The notes beneath the pieces were generated by a model. The model did no database searches. It had not been told where the DNA came from and worked only from the letters and a program-made list of their open reading frames with translations. Source: Pogostemon cablin (Eukaryota; Streptophyta; Magnoliopsida; Lamiales; Lamiaceae). Taken from it: a stretch of 64,000 nt of DNA. Each line of letters begins with the position of its first letter. The stretch's first letter is position 1. The translations under genes were made by a program, and so were the position numbers. The stretch spans positions 24,779,405 to 24,843,404 of the forward strand of contig CM042975.1 in assembly GCA_023678885.1 (NCBI GenBank). The letters are read 5' to 3'. Shown here in pieces: positions 57,124 to 64,000 of the stretch.

Positions 57124-57308
57124 TCGATGGATTCTTCAATATTCGTTAATGCACCAATCGATGGTTTGGGATACATAAGATACCGGCCTAACGTGAATAG
57201 TTAAAAATTGATAATAACTTAAGAAAGTTAAATAGAACTCATAATAGTTTGTGGGGCATGTCACAAACAATTCTTTCCTCTTTCAATCTCTTTTAATTTC
57301 ATGGGCCA

Positions 57309-58375
57309 ATCAACACAGAGTCATATTGAAATTATATTTGATTTAACAAACCAATCATCGAAATAAACATTAGACCACATCTCATCAACTCCATTGTTTA
57401 TTTTGCAGCCCTTCAACAAATTTTCAAAGTCCAAGTTGGCTACCTAAAGATTATTGGCGTTTCCGGGATAGAACTTTTGTAACAGCTTCCTCAATCATAG
57501 AACTTGAGGTACAAACAAAGATGGATCAATCTAAAACGGCTCTACAGACATCCATGTATCGATCACTGCAAGATTATAGACCATTAACTACTTACTAAGA
57601 ACTAATTAATCTAAGTAGTGATGACAACCTTTAAATCTTTATTTCCAATGTCACGTTGGTCTTGTTCAACTGTTCGGGCAGATTGCCAATGTGTATCCTA
57701 AGAGTGCATTAGAATTTAGATATTAGGACTACTAGGCTATGAAAATCGGCTAGAAATCATACAACTTAGATTTCGTGATTTCAAGAGGTACTCCCTCACT
57801 TTGCTACTCAATTCACAAACATGTAACAATTACGGATTACAAGTTGTAAAATAGCTAGTGAAATATCAAGACGGTTAATCAAAGAGGTTATGAAAGACAT
57901 TACTAAATATAAGGCTGATAAAGATAGAACAAAAAAGAAATCCAAAAGAGACAAGCAAGGGTATACGATCAGATTATGACGGTCTCTATTGAAAGAAGGA
58001 ACAAAGAAGAACGCAAACTGCTCCAATGGGAAGCACAAAGTCGTGGATTGATCATGGAGGCGCGTTGATCAGAGACGTGGTCTTACCGATGCTGGAGTAG
58101 TAGGTGGGGCATTTGAAAATTCCAGCAAGTAGGAAATGTAACATTTGCCAGTTTGTACGATAGCTGGAAAGTAAGGAGGAAAAGCTGAGGAGCAGCCTAA
58201 ACAAGTGACTATCACCAATAATGCAACCAGCTAAGAGGAAAGAAAGAAATCTGCTCCAAAAAGAGGCAGGAAAGCACGAAATGCCAGCATGTGGGACCAG
58301 TGTCAATAAATGCTAAGTGTAAAGAACGGGACCACTGGTAAAGTTATCGGAATCTGCTTCCTAATAAAATAGAAT
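57309..58375. repeat. Compound duplicated segment, copy 2 (3' truncated)
   Basis: Repeats the NLR flank/tail (57309-57698) and the GCACAAAGTCG block (58030-58375), but between them has 330 bp of different sequence instead of the LTR scrap, and it stops at AAAATAGAATA. The GCACAAAGTCG block lacks about 11 bp (GGAGGGCAGC) seen in copy 1. Confidence 0.8.
57618..57698 (-). pseudogene. NLR tail fragment, second copy
   Basis: Same tail as at 55895-55977, ending at TGTGTATCC and then joining unrelated sequence. Confidence 0.7.
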
Positions 58376-60341
58376 ACGTAAGATGCTCAAAACTTCAGAT
58401 GCATTGCTTAATTATGTAAGATAAGAACCAGCTTTATAAAGAAAAATATACAATCGAAATATTTTCAGATGCAGATTCTAAAAAATAATTATTTTTTTAT
58501 ACGTTAAAGCTTTGATTTGTCCAAAATATTTTTGATAAGTTAATAATTTCACGGTGATACTAATGTTAAGTCATATTTGTTATCATCTTACTTTGTGTCT
58601 AATAAACTCAACTAATTTTTCTCTAGGGCTGGTATACATTGTTTCGTCAATGGAAGTGGTATTCTCTGCTTATATTCATGGTTGTGTCTGTTTACATATT
58701 GTCAAGGAAGCAATTGTTGCTGGTGTGGATGGGTATGATGCAGATATTAAGAGGCCAGTTAGAAAAGCTACATTGGGTTTTCGTTTGATTATGTTCCACA
58801 ACAATTAACAATTGGGGAGGTGGCCAAGTTGGTCAGCGATTACCTTTTAAGTGAAAATTATTGAAAATTAATTATTCATGTTTAAATTTTTCTATGTTAA
58901 ATCCAACTATTTATGATTTAATGCATTCTTGAGTTTGTATTATATTCTTAGCATATAATTTTAAATTATAGAATTCACGTATAAGTTTATACCTACATTT
59001 CATAATTCATTTAATAGTGAAACCAATGGTATATGAACTATTGCCACCTAAATATGTAATAACTCTTGCCAGAGGTTTAGAATGGAAAAAGAGACAACAA
59101 ACAAAGAATAATCCCTTATATACTCTCATTATCACTTATGACATTCCTTGAAGTAATTGTACACAAATGATACAGCTCAAAAGCCAATCTCAACTTATTA
59201 AAGGAGAAATTTTCAGATAAGGTTATTCAAATATATGCTCTTGAAGCCACTAAAAAAGGCACAAACATTAGAACCTTTCTTACAACAATTTATACAGAGA
59301 ATTACTGGTGAAAATTACATAACTTGAAAAAATATTAAGAAAAAGTACTTCAGAGATTGACAAAAAAAAATATAATATCAATCATATTTTGTGAAGTAAG
59401 CAATCTAAGACATGAGTTCAAAAACAACAATCTACTCAATCATATACTCAAACCTAGGCATTACCAAATGTGAGACATGAATCTGTATGCATCCATTAGA
59501 AATTCGTCCTGACTTACCAAATCCTTGCCAATCATAATCATAAAATTGAACATAAGTAATTTTCAATAGAAAATTATATCAAATTACATTCTCAATCATA
59601 CTTCGACATTCGAAAAACTCATGTTCGAAACAATGCAAATAAGTAGGCAGTAATTGCAAATAACAACTCTCTAACTATTGAATCAACGTATATATACCAG
59701 CTATGGCTTCACAAGATAATCCTAAAAAAAGCAAGCAATCGGTATAACCAGAACGAATTTTCAGAATCATTTGTAGTTTTAATAATATATGGAGAGTCGG
59801 AAGAAGAATAAAATTGGAATTACATCAAAATGTCAATATCATCAAATACTCATGTTGTTGAAAAATAAAAGACTTATCAATCAAATTTACCCGATAAGTA
59901 TGAATATACTATTGCACTTTATACTTCATAATATGGTTAAATAATGAGCATTAAAGACAACCATTGATAACAGGTAAAGAAAGTTATCTTTCAATGACAT
60001 ATTTTCTAAGATAGCTTATTTCCTATTTCACCTTATATCTCAAATATTTATGGATTCTTAACAGATGTCATTGGCACATGTTATACCCTCAACATGAAGT
60101 TAAGTCACCCATATAAGAGAGGCTACATATTTTGGAATAGAACTCTTTAAATCCAATTGTTTATGATTTGATGCATTCTTGGGACGGTTGGATCAATATA
60201 GGTGAACTTTTAACTTTTCAGTTAATAATAATACAAATAAATTCATGAGCATAAAGGAAAAATTAATAATACAAATAAATTCATGAACACAAATAAATTT
60301 AAAAAAATATTACATTACTGACATTAAAAGTTTCTCAAATA
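58376..60341. other. AT-rich spacer without recognised genes
   Basis: The frame at 58554-58808 shows no known motif; a TTTTTCTCTAG acceptor-like site at 58616 precedes GGCTGGTATACATTG but no gene model can be built. Nothing else was recognised. Confidence 0.4.
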
Positions 60342-60613
60342 CTCCCTCCATCCCACTTCAACTTCACACTTTTCGTTTTGATGTCCCAAATTCAAATCAC
60401 ACTTTCATAAAAAGAAAAAAACTAATTAATATCTCTCAAACATACTTTAGTTTCAAATTTATCATCATCTTTTTAAGATACATAATATACTTTATTATTT
60501 AATTATTATAAAAAAATATCATACTACCCTCAAAAATAAGTTAAAAGTGACTTTTCTTAAATTCCATATCTAAAATTTAAATAAATATAAAGATAAATTT
60601 AGGTCGAAGGGAG
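60342..60613. mobile_element. Stowaway-like MITE
   Basis: CTCCCTCCATCCCACTTCAAC at the left and GGTCGAAGGGAG at the right with TA flanks (60340-60341, 60614-60615). About 272 bp, AT-rich interior. Confidence 0.65.
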
Positions 60614-60656
60614 TACAATGCAACCGAATAAAAAAATACAAACAATACGTAACATA

Positions 60657-60956
60657 CACTACAAAAATATTGTTCGACAGTGATAGATTTTTGTGACGAA
60701 AAATTTGCCGTCACAATTGTGACAGACTTCATGACGGCAATTTGAAAATAGTGACGGCTAATAGTTGACCGTTTAAAATTTCTTCGATTTTTGTGACGGA
60801 AAATTTGCCGTCACAATTGTGACAGACTTTATGACGACATTTTGTAAATAGTGACGGATAATAGTTGACCGTTTAAATTTCGTCATTCCCAATATTTGTG
60901 ACGGCATTTGTGACGGAAAAATTTATGACGGGCTTTTTTCTGTTACAAAATTTGAG
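60657..60956. mobile_element. CACTA-type transposon end or remnant
   Basis: Begins CACTACAAAAATAT and is filled with GTGACGGAAAATTTGCCGTCAC words, including a tandem ~102-bp unit (60694 and 60795). These are typical CACTA terminus and subterminal features. The third copy of the duplicated segment starts exactly where it stops. Confidence 0.65.
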
Positions 60957-61865
60957 AAAGAAATCTGCTCCAAAAAGAGGCAGGAAAGCACGAAATGCAG
61001 CATGTGGGACCAGTGTCAATAAATGGTAAGTGTAAAGAACGGGACCACTGGTAAAGTTATCGGAATCTGCTGCCTAATAAAATAGAATAAACCGAGGGCA
61101 TTGCCATTAATAAATACGTAATGATATTTTAGAGAATTAAGAGAGTGAAAAGAAGTGAACAACAAAAAATTGACATTGGTAAGAAGTGAACAACATAACA
61201 CAACATTCAGAGAGTTGATTTTCTCTATAATTGCATAAGACATATAAGAATCATATTAATCAGCTGATTAGCGTATGATAGAACACTCGAAAACTTTGTT
61301 TAATGAAGAAGATTGGTGGCTTTTTTTATGTTTTAACTTCTCTGGATATGGTAGTATCTTTAACTTTTGAGACATTGCCTTTGGCTTCATGTTTGATCCC
61401 TATTGTTCCATAGGGACAATTTGGTGGTTCCAATAGAGGAGGTTGAAGTTGATCATCATTAATCAGAAAAATTTCTTCAAACTGAGTGCATCTACTCTGC
61501 CTCACCACTTAATGTTGCACCTTTTGCAGATATCTTGCTCTCATGGTGCATAGATGGCTGTGTGTAAATTTTTGGTTTTCTTGCTATTTTCCCAGGCTCC
61601 AGTTGGTTGATCAGTGCTTCTCTATCCATAGGGTATGAATTTTTATTCTCCTTTTTCATTTTTTTGCTCTTACCCAATCGATGGATTCTTCAATATTCGT
61701 TAATCCACCAATCGATGGTTTGGGATACATAAGAGATTTAGATACCGGCCTAACATGAATAGTTAAAAATTGATAATAACTTAAGAAAGTTAAATATAAC
61801 TCATAATAGTTTGTGGGGCATGTCACAAACAATTCTTTCCTCTTTTAATTTCATGGGCCAATCAA
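60957..61865. repeat. Compound duplicated segment, copy 3 (5' truncated)
   Basis: Nearly identical to 56284-57308 but with a single copy of the 116-bp unit. It starts at GAAAGAAATCTGCTCC directly after the CACTA-type sequence and ends at ATGGGCCAATCAAC. Confidence 0.85.
61326..61677 (-). pseudogene. Unknown gene fragment, possibly shugoshin-like C-terminus (copy 2)
   Basis: The same two overlapping frames as at 56772-57123. The second frame is unchanged in protein sequence; the first differs at several residues (KMKKEN, MHHESKISAKGAT). No ATG start. Same weak resemblance and same caveat. Confidence 0.35.
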
Positions 61866-62040
61866 CTGTTTTTGGGTCTATGCAGCAAAGTCAAAAGAGA
61901 TGTCACTTTTATTTGTTTGAGTTCTGAAAGATTTTCTATTCTTCCTGAAGAAGTACACGAGGAAGTAACTTATACAGAAAATGAAACTAGATAGTCAATG
62001 CATTGTTTGTTTGGCTAATTCTGATCATCGTTTTGGAATA

Positions 62041-62480
62041 AGTTGGAGAGGGTTGGAGATATGGGGAAGTGGGAAGGAGAGAGGTGGAGGTGGAGGTGGA
62101 GTTGGGATTGGAGAAGAAATCTTTTTGATTGGGAACTTAATAGCTTTAATTTGTTATTATATATTCTTAACAGGTTTACGTTGAGGCAAGGAGTTGCAGA
62201 CTCATGGAGATGGCGGGGAATTTCTAACGATTGCTACAATACGAGGAGTGCTTATTCAATCCTTATGCAGCTCAGTGTAATGATAGTGACTGATGAAGAT
62301 ATGATGCACGGATTTAAACTTATTTGGAAGACTTTTGCACCGCTAAAATTAACAGCCCACGCATGGAGAGCTCTCTGGAATAGGCTACCAACAAGAGCTA
62401 ATTTGTTAAGAAGAAATTTGTTGCATTCGATGGAAGATTCAAAATGTGCACTCTGTGGAACACACCTTGAAACTGAAAGG
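62041..62480 (+). pseudogene. LINE reverse-transcriptase C-terminal (zf-RVT) fragment
   Basis: GKWEGERWRWRWSWDWRRNLFDWE, then WRGISNDCYNTRSAYSILM, IWKTFAPLKLTAHAWRALWNRLPTRANLLRR and CALCGTHLETERYV give the zinc-binding domain found at the C-terminus of plant non-LTR (LINE) polymerases: the SAY..L motif, W...LPTR.NL.RR and CxxCG are all visible. The domain stops mid-way at 62485 where an unrelated direct repeat begins, so it is truncated. Role in functional elements: target-primed reverse transcription. Confidence 0.75.
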
Positions 62481-62485
62481 TATGT

Positions 62486-62672
62486 TGATACACCCACGAT
62501 TGAGAATGAAAGCAGAAATGGAAATTGATATATGGAAAACTGGAAATTACAACGAAATGAAAGATAAGCACTACTTCGAGCGAGTGCAACTCCTAGCTCC
62601 TAAGAGACTATCTCCACAATATTCATCTATGCCTACAACCATTTACCAAGCTATCAATAAATAGTAGTTGAT
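62486..62672 (+). repeat. 187-bp direct repeat, left copy
   Basis: Matches 62847-63033 with only a few base differences. Both copies keep an open frame (HPRLRMKAEMEIDIWKTGNY, then HYFERVQLLAPKRLSPQYSS and a stop), so the segment may be the last exon of an unrecognised gene. Confidence 0.85.
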
Positions 62673-62846
62673 GCCCCAGGGCATAGCTCAAGTGGTAGAG
62701 GGGAGGGTGGAAAGACCTTCCAGCTAAGCTTAGTTGCTGCAGGGTGGGGGTTCGAATCCTGCCTTTCTCCATCTGGGCGTGAAGACCTTTTACCAGCGCT
62801 GTGAGCTCTGTGTCTGCCATGATCGAACCTCAACGAGAGCACCAAA
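62673..62846 (+). mobile_element. tRNA-derived SINE between the direct repeats
   Basis: The 174-bp segment has a polymerase III A box, TAGCTCAAGTGG (62684-62695), and a B box, GGTTCGAATCC (62749-62759), at normal tRNA-gene spacing plus a little. No cloverleaf is closed and a longer unrelated tail follows, which fits a SINE rather than a tRNA gene. No poly-A tail or short target duplication was seen. Confidence 0.7.
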
Positions 62847-63033
62847 TGATACACCCACGATTGAGAATGAAAGCAGAAATGGAAATTGATATATGGAAAA
62901 CTGGAAATTACAATGAAATGAAAGATAAGCACTACTTCGAGCGAGTGCAACTCCTAGCTCCTAAGAGACTATCTCCACAATATTCATCTATGCCTACAAC
63001 CATTTACCATGCTATCAATAAATAGCAGTTGAT
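62847..63033 (+). repeat. 187-bp direct repeat, right copy
   Basis: Right-hand partner of 62486-62672, period 361 bp including the SINE. Confidence 0.85.
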
Positions 63034-64000
63034 TACAACATTTACCAACCATTTGTGACTTTCTTAACATATCATAGCTTTATGTATGCTCCTAATTCGT
63101 AAACATATCATTATTTTAGTTATGCCTTGCATTCTCTTTGTGGAGACATTCCACTGTTGACTAATGAATGCTCTTTAAGGTATTTGTAGAGATACTCCTT
63201 GCATTCATAGTTTAACTGTTTGATGCAATGCATGAGAATGGTTTCTAGAATTGTAAACATTTTAATTAATACAAATCCATATGGTCTTATGAGAAGAACA
63301 TCAATTATCATCCTCTCACATCTTATGCTGTGCCTTTTGGACTAACAACAAAATAACCAACTTGATTGATTTTTAATTATTTGCTCATTGTATTAGTTTG
63401 TGCTGCAAATTTATAATATTACCCAGTGAATACAACATTCATGTTTTTCTGGCACAATCTTGATCTTGATTATGTGATTATGATTGACAGGCATTGGGAA
63501 TATGGTAAGTCAAACTCACGTATCCTATTTCACACTATTTGGAATTTTATCATAGTTCATCAAAATAAACAAATGTGTCTTAAATTTTTTAGAGATACTC
63601 AGCCTGAGTTGGTGTCTTCGAGTGTGAGGTATTACTGTTTTTGCTACTTTGAGATTTTAATGACTGTTGAAAGGGCTGTTGAATCAAATTTGATCTTTAC
63701 CTTTCACTACATCTGATTAGTAATTCAAAAATATTTGAGATATTTCTAATGAAGTAACATAAGATTTGTATATAAGTTGAATTGATCGTTATCTTTACCT
63801 TTCACTATGCCCAATTAGTAATTCAAAATTATTTGAGATATTTCTAATTAAGTAACTTAAGATTTGTATATAATCGCTCACAATTCTTTATAGAAGCATT
63901 CTAAGATTTTTTTTTATCTAATTAAAACCAGACCCCATGTGCATTTACCTTTATCCAAAATTGTTATTGTCTTGCATTATGATATTTTAAGGATATTCCC
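63034..64000. other. AT-rich end of window, no supported gene
   Basis: The frame at 63426-63716 has no known motif. TTGACAG before GCATTGGGAATATG and a following GTAAGTC (63486-63512) look like splice sites around a tiny exon, but no flanking exons support it. A ~110-bp block is repeated near 63705 and 63800 (TTTACCTTTCACTA..., TTTGAGATATTTCTAAT...). Confidence 0.35.

Larger units (their letters stand above)
55590..57308. repeat. Compound duplicated segment, copy 1 (most complete)
   Basis: Consists of an NLR 3' flank and tail (55590-55977), an LTR scrap (55978-56062), a block starting GCACAAAGTCGTGGATTGATC (56064) and a downstream block to ATGGGCCAATCAAC (57308). The first part recurs at 57309-57698, the third at 58030-58375 and the last at 60957-61865. 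A 116-bp tandem duplication at 56576-56807 is unique to this copy. Confidence 0.8.

Noticed and set aside
62673..62846. tRNA gene
   Set aside because: A and B boxes are present, but no acceptor stem or cloverleaf closes and a long non-tRNA tail follows; SINE fits better.
63480..63515. Microexon flanked by AG and GTAAGT
   Set aside because: Splice-like sites are common by chance in AT-rich DNA; no flanking coding exons were found.

Overview
This is eukaryotic, plant nuclear DNA. It is AT-rich and intron-bearing, crowded with nested LTR retrotransposons and MITEs, and carries CC-NB-LRR (NLR) resistance-type genes. The NLR N-termini and their two-exon layout (large CC/NB-ARC exon, short phase-shifted intron, LRR exon) look like the R1/late-blight-resistance-like clade that is expanded in asterids. 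I infer an asterid eudicot, possibly Lamiales; no sequence here proves the species.

Layout. 1-3126: 3' end and 3' LTR of a Ty3/gypsy-type element with a GC-rich repeat block in its LTR. 3127-~6650: decayed minus-strand Ty3/gypsy element (RNase H, RT, protease, gag, primer-binding site, start of LTR). ~6950-9860: non-coding, with several Stowaway-like MITEs. 10131-13004 (-): NLR with a damaged N-terminus. ~13740-16166 (-): NLR pseudogene lacking most of the ARC2/winged-helix part and much of the LRR. 16640-17480: repeats of a CACTA-like DNA transposon. ~18585-35581 (+): one Ty1/copia element of the Tnt1-like type, split by four insertions: a whole copia element (20501-30214, itself containing an inverted solo LTR), two LTR-sized insertions (30855-32457 and 32716-34385) and a Mutator-type MITE (34949-35303). 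36058-36980: CACTA-like end carrying a nested MITE, plus another MITE. 37292-42969 (-): NLR pseudogene split by a copia element (38431-42329) and cut off by a second copia element (~42995-49583), which contains an inverted gypsy solo LTR (44889-46437). 50812-54009 (-): the only structurally intact NLR, a close paralogue of the 10 kb copy. 55590-61865: three copies of a ~1.7 kb compound segment made of an NLR tail, an LTR scrap and unknown gene fragments. 62041-63033: LINE-derived RT zinc-binding fragment and a tRNA-derived SINE between 187-bp direct repeats.

How it works together. This is a small NLR cluster (one intact gene, one N-terminally damaged gene, two clear pseudogenes, two tail fragments) expanding by duplication and decaying by deletion and transposon insertion. 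The only likely working host product is the 1039-residue NLR, an intracellular immune receptor. Target-site duplications fix the order of many insertions. I saw no sign of a novel multi-gene system; the most informative material is the structural history.
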